Program-made: the position numbers and the translations under genes
The notes under the pieces: model-generated
What the model was told of the DNA's origin: nothing
Seen by the model: the letters and a program-made list of their open reading frames with translations, nothing else
Database searches by the model: none
NCBI GenBank assembly: GCA_017305715.1
Contig: JAFKKG010000016.1
Location: 186,001-250,000, forward strand
DNA length: 64,000 nucleotides
Source: Hyphomicrobiales bacterium
Lineage (GTDB): Bacteria; Pseudomonadota; Alphaproteobacteria; Rhizobiales; Xanthobacteraceae
Direction: 5' to 3'
Shown: positions 1-7,168 of the stretch, piece by piece
Layout of the letters: every line of letters begins with the position of its first letter
Numbering within the stretch: position 1 is the stretch's first letter

Positions 1-67
1 CTGCGTCGTCTCGGCCTAAAACTCCCCGGAAACCCAAAGATACCAAGATATTCGATTGGAGACCGCC

Positions 68-286
68 GTGGACGTTCAGGAAGTCAGGAAGCTCGACGCC
101 TATCTCAAGCGCGTGTTCAGCAACCCCAAAATCCGCGTGGTGCCGCGGCCGAAGAAGGACGATTCTGCCGAGGTCTATATCGGCGAGGAGTTCATCGGCG
201 TCCTGTTCGTCGACGATGAGGATGACGATCGCTCATTCCAGTTCCAGATGGCGATCCTCGAGGAAGACCTGGTCGATCAGGGCTGA
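68..286 (+). CDS. DUF3126 family protein
   Basis: This 72-residue protein matches what I know of DUF3126, a small alphaproteobacterial family without an assigned function. It opens with a conserved helix (DVQEVRKLDAYLKRVF), then a basic stretch around PRPKKD and a beta-rich core (AEVYIGEEFIGVLF), and ends in a very acidic tail (DDEDDD). I chose GTG at 68 because GGAG at 58-61 lies 6 bases upstream. TTG at 56 would add four residues and has no ribosome binding site of its own. There is no signal peptide or membrane segment, so it should be cytoplasmic. Confidence 0.8.
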   Translation: MDVQEVRKLDAYLKRVFSNPKIRVVPRPKKDDSAEVYIGEEFIGVLFVDDEDDDRSFQFQMAILEEDLVDQG

Positions 287-298
287 CGCGAAAGCGCA

Positions 299-326
299 CG
301 GTGGGTTGGCGAAGCGTAACCCACCG
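299..326. repeat. Palindromic GGTGGGTT hairpin
   Basis: CGGTGGGTT at 299-307 is repeated inverted as AACCCACCG at 318-326 around a 10-base loop. It lies just after the DUF3126 gene and before the convergent gene ending at 391. There is no T-run, so it is more like a dispersed palindromic unit than a simple terminator. A partial echo (CCACCCTACGAAGCGAGG) follows near 360. Confidence 0.55.
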
Positions 327-390
327 TCTTCGTTCAGTGGCGCGAGCGCTGCACCCCATCCACCCTACGAAGCGAGGCAAACTCGCGCCG

Positions 391-1104
391 CTAGCCCTTC
401 GGCCCCTGCAATTGGGCGGTCAAGCGATTCATCGCATTGGCGACGTCGCGCCATTGCGACAGCCAGCTTCGTGGAAAGCGGAACGTCAGGTCGGCGCCGT
501 CGACGCGGCGTTCGCTCAGGCACATTCCGGGCGTCACATCATCGCGCGTGCAGCGCGCGCCGAGGCTTGGTGCGCCGGCCGTGAACAGATCTTCGTTGGC
601 ATAGGGCGAGCCGTCGCGAAACGCACGCATCGTCAATGCGTCGTCGATGGGCGTTGAGGCCTGCTCGAGATAGCGCGGATAGATGGTGCGGACGCGGATG
701 TCGGGCGCCAGCGAGTCGTGATGGGCCGAGATCGACACGAATATCCGGTCGATCGGCTGCACCTTGTCCTCGACGGTCTCGGCGCTGACGTGTTTCGGCA
801 GCTCGGGCGCTTCGAGCGAGGGAAATATGAAGCTCAGATCGACGCGTTCCTGGGGACCGGAGTGGCGCTGGATTTTCCTGCGGACCGCCGACGTCGGCAC
901 GTTGAAGAGGGTGCCGCCGACGCTGACGGGCAGGCGCGACGGCGCGTTTGCAGCGCCATTGCCCCAGGTCGGCCACAGCAAATAGGCGACGAGCCCGATG
1001 GCGCCGGCCGCAATCGTCGCCGCCACGATGATCAGGATCATGTGCGAACGCGGGTCCTTGCGCGTGTCGCGGGCGATGTGCTGGGCCGTCGAAAGCAATG
1101 TCAT
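391..1104 (-). CDS. Membrane-anchored hypothetical protein
   Basis: This 237-residue protein has one membrane segment near residues 22-45 (ILIIVAATIAAGAIGLVAYL). The rest would be a periplasmic domain of about 190 residues. That domain contains two cysteines (ARCTRDD and GMCLSE) that could form a disulfide, and the motif PVSVGGTLFNVP after the anchor. The ATG at 1104 gives a short basic N-terminus before the anchor, so I prefer it to longer readings. I do not recognise a named family. It is transcribed divergently from the gene at 1306, with a 200-base gap that should hold both promoters. Confidence 0.72.
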   Translation of the reverse strand: MTLLSTAQHIARDTRKDPRSHMILIIVAATIAAGAIGLVAYLLWPTWGNGAANAPSRLPVSVGGTLFNVPTSAVRRKIQRHSGPQERVDLSFIFPSLEAPELPKHVSAETVEDKVQPIDRIFVSISAHHDSLAPDIRVRTIYPRYLEQASTPIDDALTMRAFRDGSPYANEDLFTAGAPSLGARCTRDDVTPGMCLSERRVDGADLTFRFPRSWLSQWRDVANAMNRLTAQLQGPKG

Positions 1105-1305
1105 GCAGGAAATATCGGGAGTTTGGGGCCGAATCACTCCCGCGAATATGCCACGGGCGGCAAGTGATTTCACCGTCCTCGGACCAGCGGCGAGCGCGCG
1201 GGAACGAAGGCCGCCGGCTGTTAACCCTTCCTTAAGGATACGGTGGCGGCGGGCCGCCAATTTTGCGAAAGCAAAGCGCGTTTTGTTGAGTTGCGGATGT
1301 AGTGC

Positions 1306-1635
1306 ATGTCGCCCGATGCGTTGAATTCCCTGTTTTCCCTGCTGATCGGCTTTGCCGTCGCTGGCGCGTTGGCCAGCGGCTATCAGGCGCTGGCGGCACG
1401 GCCTGCGGGTTTCGGGTTGCTCGGGCAAGGCGTCGCGCCGAAGACGTTTGCCGCGGTTCCGTTTCTGGTCTTTGCCGCGCCCTTCATCATCATGCGCAAC
1501 ACATTGCGCGGCGCCCGGATCGAACGCCGCCGCTTCGAATTCGTGATGATGGCCACCGTGCTTGCCGGCTTCTGGAGCCTGATGTCCGGAACGTTCCTGC
1601 TGATGACACTGCGTGCCGCAGGCCTGCTCGCCTGA
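1306..1635 (+). CDS. Small multi-pass membrane protein (DUF6949-like)
   Basis: This 109-residue protein has three hydrophobic segments: about 8-27 (LFSLLIGFAVAGALASGYQA), 46-62 (FAAVPFLVFAAPFIIMR) and 80-105 (MMATVLAGFWSLMSGTFLLM). A basic loop (RGARIERRR) sits between the second and third. It resembles a Bradyrhizobium family I recall as DUF6949, but I cannot check that here. The function is unknown. The carbonic anhydrase gene starts 74 bases downstream on the same strand. Confidence 0.7.
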   Translation: MSPDALNSLFSLLIGFAVAGALASGYQALAARPAGFGLLGQGVAPKTFAAVPFLVFAAPFIIMRNTLRGARIERRRFEFVMMATVLAGFWSLMSGTFLLMTLRAAGLLA

Positions 1636-1709
1636 AACGGGATCGCCGCCTCGCTTGATCACGCGCCGGCCTCTATGCCAAGGTCTTCGGGAACGGAGAC
1701 CTTTGTGCG

Positions 1710-2240
1710 ATGGCGATCTACCAACTCGACGGGCAGGGCCCTGATCTTCCTGCGGACGGAAATTATTTCATCGCGGATACCGCTACCGTCATCGGCAAGG
1801 TCCGGCTGAAGGCTTCCGCCAGTGTGTGGTTCGGCGCGGTATTGCGCGGCGACAATGAGTGGATCGAAATCGGCGAAGGCTCCAATGTGCAGGACAATTC
1901 GACCTGCCACACCGACCCCGGCTTTCCCCTGACGATCGGCAAGAACTGCACCGTCGGCCACAACGTCATCCTGCACGGCTGCACGATCGAGGACGGCGCG
2001 CTGGTCGGGATGGGCTCGATCGTGATGAATGGTGCGAAGATCGGCCGCGGCAGTGTCGTCGGCGCGGGATCGGTCATCACCGAGGGCAAGGAGTTTCCCG
2101 AAAACTCCCTGATCATCGGCTCCCCGGCCCGCGTGATCCGCACGCTTTCGCCCGAGCAGGCGGCGGGCATGGGACGCGCGGCGAAGTCTTACGCCATCCG
2201 CGGACCGCAGTTCAAGAACGGCCTGAAGAAGATCGGCTGA
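1710..2240 (+). CDS. Gamma-class carbonic anhydrase family protein
   Basis: This is a 176-residue left-handed beta-helix protein of the gamma carbonic anhydrase/YrdA group, with the expected length. Hexapeptide-repeat turns run through residues 20-140 ([67 protein letters not shown]). The zinc-binding histidines of the family fit His at TCHTD, and His at VGHNVILHG. The C-terminal helix ([19 protein letters not shown]) is typical. The enzyme would interconvert CO2 and bicarbonate, but many members have no proven activity. It is cytoplasmic. Confidence 0.88.
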   Translation: MAIYQLDGQGPDLPADGNYFIADTATVIGKVRLKASASVWFGAVLRGDNEWIEIGEGSNVQDNSTCHTDPGFPLTIGKNCTVGHNVILHGCTIEDGALVGMGSIVMNGAKIGRGSVVGAGSVITEGKEFPENSLIIGSPARVIRTLSPEQAAGMGRAAKSYAIRGPQFKNGLKKIG

Positions 2241-2247
2241 GGCTCGA

Positions 2248-2520
2248 TCATCGTTTTGTTTTCCTCGATGGGCGGGGCCTTGTCGTATTCGAAGCTGCCC
2301 CCTTCGGCGGCGCCGTCTTCGCGAGTCCGGCGCTCTTGCGCAAGGCATCCTTGAGGTCGACGGGTATGCCGTGCTTTTTCAGCACGTCCGCGAACGCCTC
2401 GTCGGCCAGTTCCTGAATCGTCGCCATCCGGTCGCGCGCAAGCTGCTTCAGCTTGTCGAACGTGTCCTCGTCAAAAGAGATCAATTTGCGCAAGCGCCAT
2501 CGGGCTCCGTTGGCCACCAC
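2248..2520 (-). CDS. Small conserved hypothetical protein, possible RHH-type DNA-binding fold
   Basis: This is a 90-residue basic protein. The segment ISFDEDTFDKLKQLARDRMATIQELADEAFADVL looks like a beta strand followed by two helices, as in ribbon-helix-helix regulators. The C-terminus is a low-complexity, lysine/arginine-rich tail (PRPSRKTKR). Two adjacent GTG codons at 2520 and 2517 are the only plausible starts. Its stop lies 8 bases from that of the convergent carbonic anhydrase gene. The DNA-binding idea is inference from the helix pattern only. Confidence 0.6.
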   Translation of the reverse strand: MVANGARWRLRKLISFDEDTFDKLKQLARDRMATIQELADEAFADVLKKHGIPVDLKDALRKSAGLAKTAPPKGAASNTTRPRPSRKTKR

Positions 2521-2606
2521 GGATACCGTTAAATGACCTGTAATGGCAATCGTTCCGCCGGGAACAACGACTTGACGGCGTCGTTGAACGGAAAAGGAGA
2601 TTGCCG

Positions 2607-2915
2607 ATGAAGGGATCGTTGAAAACGGCGGCGATAGCCGCCCTGGTCATCCTGGCACTGCCTGCCGTCGCGATCGCGCAAAACAGCGCGGGCGGCGCCG
2701 GTTCGGCGGGCACGGCCAGAGCTCCCGCGTCCGGCACCAACAGCGCCGGGACGGCTCAATCCTCCGGGTCAGGCATGAATGCCGGTGTCGGCGTGACGAC
2801 CGGCGCTGCGGGCACGGGGACGATGGCGCCGCCGCGGGGTAACGTCGACGCCGCCATCAATGAGGAAAACAGGACGATCGATCGCAAGCTCAATGGCATC
2901 TGCCGTGGTTGCTAG
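2607..2915 (+). CDS. Secreted Gly/Ala/Ser-rich small protein
   Basis: This is a 102-residue protein. A clear signal peptide (KTAAIAALVILALPAVAIAQ) would be cleaved after AIA. The mature part has a repetitive N-terminus built from SAGTA/SAGGA-like units (residues 27-75). It ends in a conserved-looking segment (DAAINEENRTIDRKLNGICRGC) with two cysteines. The ATG at 2607 has a strong AAAGGAGA at 2593-2600. Function is unknown; it should act in the periplasm or envelope. Confidence 0.68.
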   Translation: MKGSLKTAAIAALVILALPAVAIAQNSAGGAGSAGTARAPASGTNSAGTAQSSGSGMNAGVGVTTGAAGTGTMAPPRGNVDAAINEENRTIDRKLNGICRGC

Positions 2916-3052
2916 CGGCCGGCGATTTGGACGCGGTCCGGTCGCGCAGAAGTGAGAAAACGAGCCGAGCGATTGCGACAACTCGTCCTAGATCTGGAGC
3001 AGGAAACAGAAGGTTTCCAGCTCGCTTGCAGCGAGCTCGCATGGAGGGATGG

Positions 3053-3544
3053 ATGATGTTGCGTAAAATGATGATCGCGTTGTTCGCGGCCGCATCGGTC
3101 GCGATGCTGGTGCCCGACACAGCGTCGGCCCGTGGCGGCTTTGGCGGCGGTGGTTTTCACGGCGGTGGCGGCTTCCATGGCGGTGGTTTTGGCGGGGGTG
3201 GTTTCCGTGGTGGCGCGATGGGAATCGGCGGCGGCGGCTTCCGTGCCGCGGCGATCGGCGGCGGTTTCCGTGCGGCGGGCGCTCCGGTAGCCGCATTTCG
3301 CGGCGGCAGCTTTGGCGGTTTCCACCATGGCTTCCGGCATCGCGGATTTCCGGTTGCGGTTGTCGGCGCCGGCCTCGGCTACGGCCTCTATGGGTCCTAC
3401 GCCTATTACGGCGGCTATGACGACGCGTACCCGTATGATGCCTATTACGGCTACGATTACGGTGATGGCGGCTGTTACGTCGTCCAGCAGCGCGTCATGA
3501 CCCCCTATGGTTGGAGCGTCCAGCCGGTACATGTCTGCAACTAA
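3053..3544 (+). CDS. Secreted Gly-rich / Tyr-rich protein
   Basis: This is a 163-residue protein with an N-terminal signal peptide (KMMIALFAAASVAMLVPDTASA). Next comes a glycine-rich repeat region of about 60 residues made of GGGFHGG and GGGFR units. The C-terminal half is rich in Tyr, Gly and Asp (YGSYAYYGGYDDAYPYDAYY) and ends with a QQRVMTPYGWSV motif and two cysteines. Such proteins are common in Bradyrhizobium but have no proven role. GGAGGGA at 3043-3049 suits ATG 3053 or 3056; ATG 3041 overlaps that site. Confidence 0.7.
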   Translation: MMLRKMMIALFAAASVAMLVPDTASARGGFGGGGFHGGGGFHGGGFGGGGFRGGAMGIGGGGFRAAAIGGGFRAAGAPVAAFRGGSFGGFHHGFRHRGFPVAVVGAGLGYGLYGSYAYYGGYDDAYPYDAYYGYDYGDGGCYVVQQRVMTPYGWSVQPVHVCN

Positions 3545-3654
3545 AACCTGCCCGAAGCATTATCGGGATGATTTCAGCGGCCCCGGTGTTTGATCGCCGA
3601 GGGCCGCGTTTGGCTTGCTGGTACGCCGCTTGCAACCCATCAGGGATGCTGAAC

Positions 3655-3789
3655 ATGCTCACAGCCCCGGCTTTGACGTTGGTGTTTCTCGGTGTCGTTG
3701 TCGGTCTGGGCGCCGCCGCCGTCTGGATGTTCTGGGAAATCGAGCAGTCGGCATCCAGGCCGCATCGCAACGGCGATCGCCTCGGATAG
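3655..3789 (+). CDS. Small single-pass membrane protein
   Basis: This 44-residue reading frame is almost entirely one membrane segment (LTLVFLGVVVGLGAAAVWMFW) followed by a short polar tail. AGGGA at 3642-3646 fits ATG 3655; ATG 3646, three codons earlier, overlaps it. It lies between the Gly-rich protein and a bidirectional terminator. Codon use looks normal, but at this length the call rests mainly on the membrane pattern and the ribosome binding site. Confidence 0.42.
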   Translation: MLTAPALTLVFLGVVVGLGAAAVWMFWEIEQSASRPHRNGDRLG

Positions 3790-3797
3790 GCTGGCCT

Positions 3798-3835
3798 AAA
3801 AAAGACGCGCAGCCAATAAGCTGCGCATCTTTCTT
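3798..3835. terminator. Bidirectional intrinsic terminator
   Basis: GCGCAGC at 3807-3813 pairs with GCTGCGC at 3820-3826. A run of A precedes the stem (3798-3803) and TTTCTT follows it, so it can stop transcription from both sides: the small + strand gene at 3655 and the dienelactone hydrolase on the - strand. Confidence 0.85.
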
Positions 3836-3861
3836 GATGTATGACGTTCGCTCGAAAGCGC

Positions 3862-4749
3862 CTAGCTCAGCACGCCGTATTTCTTGAACCACGCCTGCAT
3901 CTGCGCCCATGCATCGTCGGCGGCCTCCTTGCGATAGCTGGCGCGATAATCGGCATGGAAACCATGCGGTGCGCCCGGATAGATCTTGAACTCGGCGGTC
4001 TTCTTGTTCTCGGCGAGGGCTGCTTTGAGGGCTTCTACCGAAGCTACGGGAATGCCGGTGTCGGCTTCGCCGTAGAGACCCAGCACCGGGGCCTTCATCT
4101 CGGGTGCGAGTTGCGTCGGGCTCTTTGGCCACAGCGGATTGGGCGGATCGACGGGCGGTCCGTAGAATGCGACGCCGGCCTTCAGCGTCGGACTGTGGGC
4201 GGAATATTCCCAGACCGTCCGGCCGCCGCGGCAGAAGCCGATGATGCCGAGCCGTGACGTATCGCCGCCCTGCGACTTTGCCCACGCCACCGTGCTGTCG
4301 AGGTCCGACAGCAATTCGGCGTCCGGTTTCGAATTCACGATCGGCAACAATTGCGGGATGTCCGTGATTTTGGTGAGGTCGGTGCCCTTGCGGAAATAAT
4401 AGTCGGGCGCCACCGCGAACGCGCCAAGCTTGGCGAGGCGCCGCGTTACGTCCTTGATGTATTCGTGCAGCCCGAAAATCTCCATCGCCACCAGCACGAC
4501 CGGCGGATTGGCGACGCCTTCGGGCCGGGCGAAATAGCCGGGCATTTCGCCGTCGGCGACCTTGATTTTGGCATCGCCGGCGTTGAGGCCGCGGGTGTCG
4601 GTCGTGATGACGTCAGCCCGCACCGGCCCGGCGGCGAGCGTATAGCCTGCCGTTACCGCAGCCGTCGCGGTCATGAAACCGCGGCGCGAGAACGGCGCGA
4701 CTTTTGTCAGTCCGATGACGTCGGAGGTCAGCAGGGGGACAGCGCTCAT
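3862..4749 (-). CDS. Tat-exported dienelactone hydrolase family protein
   Basis: This is a 295-residue alpha/beta hydrolase. The N-terminus has a twin-arginine signal (FSRRGFMTATAAV, residues 21-33) followed by a hydrophobic core, so it should be exported folded. The dienelactone hydrolase domain covers about residues 65-295. It has the nucleophile-elbow cysteine in GIIGFCRGG, an acid residue in LYGEADTGIP and the histidine in GAPHGFHADY. The family hydrolyses lactones such as dienelactone, but the substrate here is unknown. I chose ATG 4749 because AAGGAG lies 5 bases upstream; ATG 4764 lacks such a site. A second, cytoplasmic family member is at 60583. Confidence 0.88.
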   Translation of the reverse strand: MSAVPLLTSDVIGLTKVAPFSRRGFMTATAAVTAGYTLAAGPVRADVITTDTRGLNAGDAKIKVADGEMPGYFARPEGVANPPVVLVAMEIFGLHEYIKDVTRRLAKLGAFAVAPDYYFRKGTDLTKITDIPQLLPIVNSKPDAELLSDLDSTVAWAKSQGGDTSRLGIIGFCRGGRTVWEYSAHSPTLKAGVAFYGPPVDPPNPLWPKSPTQLAPEMKAPVLGLYGEADTGIPVASVEALKAALAENKKTAEFKIYPGAPHGFHADYRASYRKEAADDAWAQMQAWFKKYGVLS

Positions 4750-4945
4750 GGGGGCTCCTTGCATCGCGCCTTCCGGCCGGGGGACATCCCCTTGGATCGA
4801 AGAAGCGCGTCAAAACAAACGTTTGGGACGCGATTCTGATCCATCAAGACAGGCGCAAGGCACCTCAGCAAACAATGCCGGCCCAAGGCAAATCACCAGC
4901 GTGCGAGGTCGGGCGGGTCGGCCGGAGCGGTCGATGGACGGGGGT

Positions 4946-4988
4946 AAAAAAACAAGGCCGTCGACGCAGTATACCGTCAACGACCTTG
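4946..4988 (-). terminator. Intrinsic terminator not assigned to any gene
   Basis: Read on the - strand, CAAGGTCGTTGACG (4988-4975) and CGTCGACGGCCTTG (4966-4953) form a 14-bp stem with two G-U pairs and an 8-base loop. Seven T residues follow (4952-4946). It is one of the strongest terminators in the window, yet no recognised gene precedes it. Confidence 0.85.
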
Positions 4989-5056
4989 CCAGCCCCGGAT
5001 ATTGAAATCGGCTCACGCCATCCGGTGACGTGCAGCATGCAGCGGATTCGGATGGT
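4946..5056 (-). ncRNA. Candidate small RNA ending in an orphan terminator
   Basis: On the - strand this stretch has a 5' hairpin (CCATCCG pairing with CGGATGG, 5055-5049 and 5024-5018) and ends in the strong terminator at 4988-4946. No convincing reading frame lies inside it, and the next - strand gene upstream (5263-5808) has its own terminator. A CRP-like palindrome at 5061-5076 lies just upstream of the inferred 5' end. The 5' end is a guess, because I could not place a convincing -10/-35 pair. It is either a roughly 110-base small RNA or the tail of a transcript I have not recognised. Confidence 0.45.
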
Positions 5057-5060
5057 CATA

Positions 5061-5076
5061 TGTGATCCAGTTCACA
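5061..5076. promoter_or_regulatory. CRP-like palindrome TGTGA-N6-TCACA
   Basis: TGTGATCCAGTTCACA is a perfect inverted repeat of the half-site TGTGA with a 6-base spacer. It matches the general CRP/cAMP-receptor consensus of the CRP-FNR family. It lies directly upstream of the candidate small RNA at 4946-5056 and about 310 bases from the dienelactone hydrolase start. Confidence 0.55.
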
Positions 5077-5228
5077 AACCGCGCACAAAATTGATGGAAG
5101 CCCTTTCTTGCGGGCAACGTCCCGCGTTTGGGGGAAATGTCCGCCCGCGCGGAGCCCGGCCTTGGGCAAGGCCGTGGCTGGCGCGCACCGGTTCCGGGCG
5201 CGGGCGTGGCAACGCCTGTTCTTCTCGT

Positions 5229-5259
5229 AAAAAAGCGGCCCGGACCGCGTCCGGGGCCT
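5229..5259 (-). terminator. Intrinsic terminator of the 5263-5808 gene
   Basis: On the - strand, GGCCCCGGAC and GTCCGGGCC form a nine-pair stem with one bulged C and a GCG loop. GC and six T residues follow (5234-5229). It begins 3 bases after the stop codon of the coiled-coil membrane protein gene. Confidence 0.75.
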
Positions 5260-5262
5260 GCC

Positions 5263-5808
5263 TCAGCCGCTCGACCTGCCGCGCCTCAGCTTGGCGCTCC
5301 GGCCCGAGCGGGATTTTGCGGCGTGGGATTTCCTGAACGACCGTTTGCGGGTGGAGGGGGCGGCGGACGGTTCGGAGGCCTGCGTGCTCGCGAACGATTG
5401 CCGCAAGCCGTCGATCGATTCAGTCAGCGTGCCGACCTGCTCGGAAAGCTTTCGCGTATCGGCTTGCTGCGCGGCGAGCAGGCGGCGCACGGTCAGCAAC
5501 TGATCCTGCACCACCTGCAGCTGGTCGATGGATTCCTGCTGGGTGGCTTCGATGCCCTTGGTTTTTTCGACCAGTTGCTCGGACGCGTGCGCGGTACGCG
5601 CCTGCAATTGCCTGACCGCAACGACGCGGTCGGTTTCGGGCGCCGTGCCCGTATAGGTGCGCCACACCGCGATGGAGCCGATACCCAGCACGAGGGCGAC
5701 CAGGGCCGCGGCCGCGATCAGGATCGGCTGTCCGCTGAAACGCGACAGCGGGGCGAGCTGGGAGACAGGATCTGGTCTGGGATACTGCCGCGGGGCGAGT
5801 TCGGTCAT
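5263..5808 (-). CDS. Membrane-anchored coiled-coil protein
   Basis: This is a 181-residue protein. A proline-rich cytoplasmic N-terminus precedes one membrane segment (PILIAAAALVALVLGIGSIA, about 28-47). Residues 60-145 are a heptad-rich coiled coil (QLVEKTKGIEATQQESIDQL, RRLLAAQQADTRKLSEQVG). The C-terminus is very basic and rich in Arg, Lys and Ser (AKSRSGRSAKLRRGRSSG). I recognise no named family. The layout suggests a structural or scaffolding envelope protein. ATG 5808 gives the expected short N-terminus before the anchor. Confidence 0.7.
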   Translation of the reverse strand: MTELAPRQYPRPDPVSQLAPLSRFSGQPILIAAAALVALVLGIGSIAVWRTYTGTAPETDRVVAVRQLQARTAHASEQLVEKTKGIEATQQESIDQLQVVQDQLLTVRRLLAAQQADTRKLSEQVGTLTESIDGLRQSFASTQASEPSAAPSTRKRSFRKSHAAKSRSGRSAKLRRGRSSG

Positions 5809-6110
5809 GAGACTGCAATCCAGACGGTCATTTTCAATAAGTGTTCTCCGATTACCACAGTCGGAACCGGGCTCAAACCCGGGATTTGCCGGACGGGGTG
5901 AGATTCGGGGAAAAATCGCGACAAAAAACGGATTTTGGGCTGAAAATGGGAACTTTGGGGCGGCTTTGCCCGGTGGCTGTCGTCCAATCGCACAACTTCC
6001 AGACCGGTCACGGATCATGGGCGGCCTGATTTCGAGGCTCACTCCGGCATCGGCCTGCGGCGGCGTTGCGTCCGGCCGGCCCGTCTGCAACGGCCGGATT
6101 TTCGACCGCC
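5809..6110. other. Intergenic region without a recognised gene
   Basis: These 300 bases hold the 5' region of the 5263-5808 gene. The only structure I see is a palindrome, CCGGGCTCAAACCCGG (5867-5882), about 60 bases upstream of that gene's ATG. Reading frames crossing the region have no signal peptide, domain or ribosome binding site that I can support. Confidence 0.5.
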
Positions 6111-6150
6111 AAAAAAAGTTGCGGCCAGGCTTTGGGGGAAGCCTGGCCGC
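6111..6150 (-). terminator. Strong intrinsic terminator after the peptidase gene
   Basis: On the - strand GCGGCCAGGCTT (6150-6139) and AAGCCTGGCCGC (6132-6121) make a perfect 12-bp stem with a CCCCCA loop. AAC and seven T residues (6117-6111) follow. It ends transcription of the gene at 6221-6838. Confidence 0.88.
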
Positions 6151-6215
6151 GCGCGAACCGGTCTGGGACGGGGAGGGGTGGGGATGTGACCGGGTCGCGG
6201 GTTCGTAAAACTCCT
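6111..6215 (-). ncRNA. Candidate 3'-UTR-derived small RNA with C-rich loop
   Basis: Downstream of the cysteine peptidase stop (6221) the - strand reads a stem CCGGTC/GACCGG. Its 24-base loop is almost pure C with a few A, T and G, and contains CCCCACCCCTCCCC (6183-6170). A strong terminator follows at 6150-6111. C-rich loops with CCUCCCC cores are the seed of several alphaproteobacterial small RNAs that bind Shine-Dalgarno sequences. It could be processed from the peptidase mRNA or have its own promoter. The exact ends are unknown. Confidence 0.42.
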
Positions 6216-6220
6216 GTTCG

Positions 6221-6838
6221 TTAGCGGTCGCGCGAACTGGCGGTCGCGGGCGCCGGGCGGTTGTCGCCGAGCGAGACCCACACGTTCGGGTCGCTCTGCG
6301 ATTGACGTTTGACGAAGCGGTAGCCGGTCTCGGTCCAGGCCACGACGTTTTCGTTCTGGTTGTCGAGCACGAACTCGCCCTTGTCGCTCTTGACCGTCAG
6401 CACCGCGTGGCCTTCGCCTTTCTTGTCGCGCACCACCGTGATCAACAGCGCTTCACGCGGCCAGCCGGCATCGATCAGCATCTTGCGCTTCAACAGCACA
6501 TAGTCTTCGCAGTCGCCGTAGCCGTCAGATGGCAGCGACCATTTCTCGATCACACCCCAATGATCCATGTCGGTGATCGGCTTGATGGTCTCGTTGACCC
6601 ACTTGTTGACCCTCAGCAAATCCCGCCATGCCGTCTGCGACATCACGATGTCCCGCGGCTGTGACGTGCCGCCGCGGCATTCGCCGGGACTCTCGGCGCA
6701 GAATTCGACCCAGCCGATCGGCGGACGCGTGGTATCGCCGAGGCTGGCATAGCGCACGTCACCGGCTTTCGCCGAGACGCTCATTCCCAGCAGGATGGCG
6801 GCAACCGCCAATCCCTTTCCCTGTCCCCTGAAAAACAT
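6221..6838 (-). CDS. Transglutaminase-like cysteine peptidase (LapG/BTLCP family)
   Basis: This is a 205-residue exported protein with a signal peptide (GLAVAAILLGMSVSAKAGDV). It has the triad of the bacterial transglutaminase-like cysteine peptidases: Cys in DGYGDCEDYVLLKRKML, His in EGHAVLTVKSD and Asp in FVLDNQNENV. The segment WVNETIKPITDMDHWGVIEKW is also typical. LapG, the best-known relative, cleaves a surface adhesin under control of c-di-GMP-binding LapD. No LapD or adhesin lies nearby, so the substrate is open. It should act in the periplasm. Confidence 0.9.
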   Translation of the reverse strand: MFFRGQGKGLAVAAILLGMSVSAKAGDVRYASLGDTTRPPIGWVEFCAESPGECRGGTSQPRDIVMSQTAWRDLLRVNKWVNETIKPITDMDHWGVIEKWSLPSDGYGDCEDYVLLKRKMLIDAGWPREALLITVVRDKKGEGHAVLTVKSDKGEFVLDNQNENVVAWTETGYRFVKRQSQSDPNVWVSLGDNRPAPATASSRDR

Positions 6839-6973
6839 TGTGGCCCCCGTTTCTTGTTGGGACCATGTTTCTCACAAAGGCTTTGCGCCGCCGCTAAGTA
6901 CGCCAAGTACATTTGACGCGAATACAAGTAAAAGGCGCGGCGAATTTGATCTATACTTGAATCGAATTCGACT

Positions 6974-7007
6974 AAAATTTGAAACAACTGCAATTGATTC
7001 AAATTTT
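6974..7007. promoter_or_regulatory. AT-rich inverted repeat upstream of the peptidase
   Basis: AAAATTTGAA (6974-6983) is repeated exactly inverted as TTCAAATTTT (6998-7007), 14 bases apart. It sits in an AT-rich island (about 6945-7012) inside otherwise GC-rich DNA, 135-170 bases upstream of the - strand peptidase gene. It could be an operator or a site for an AT-preferring nucleoid protein such as MucR/Ros. The rest of the 6839-7168 gap holds nothing else I can support. Confidence 0.45.
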
Positions 7008-7168
7008 ATGCATTAACGCGCCAAACGCTGCGGTAACGGCAGATGTGGCCGCAAAAGTTCCCGCCGTTAACCGGCTTTGGCGGACGCCGGAACGGATCAA
7101 GACGGCATCCGGTCATGCGGATACCGCCTTTTGAGGTCGAGAAATCTGGGGTTTTGGCGTTTGGCGCT

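Noticed and set aside
391-1662. A 423-codon - strand frame
   Set aside because: Only the part from 1104 down reads as a protein. The upstream part runs through the promoter region and antisense to the small membrane protein gene at 1306.
5867-5882. CCGGGCTCAAACCCGG palindrome resembling a tRNA T-arm
   Set aside because: No acceptor, D-arm or anticodon arm can be built around it, so it is not a tRNA.
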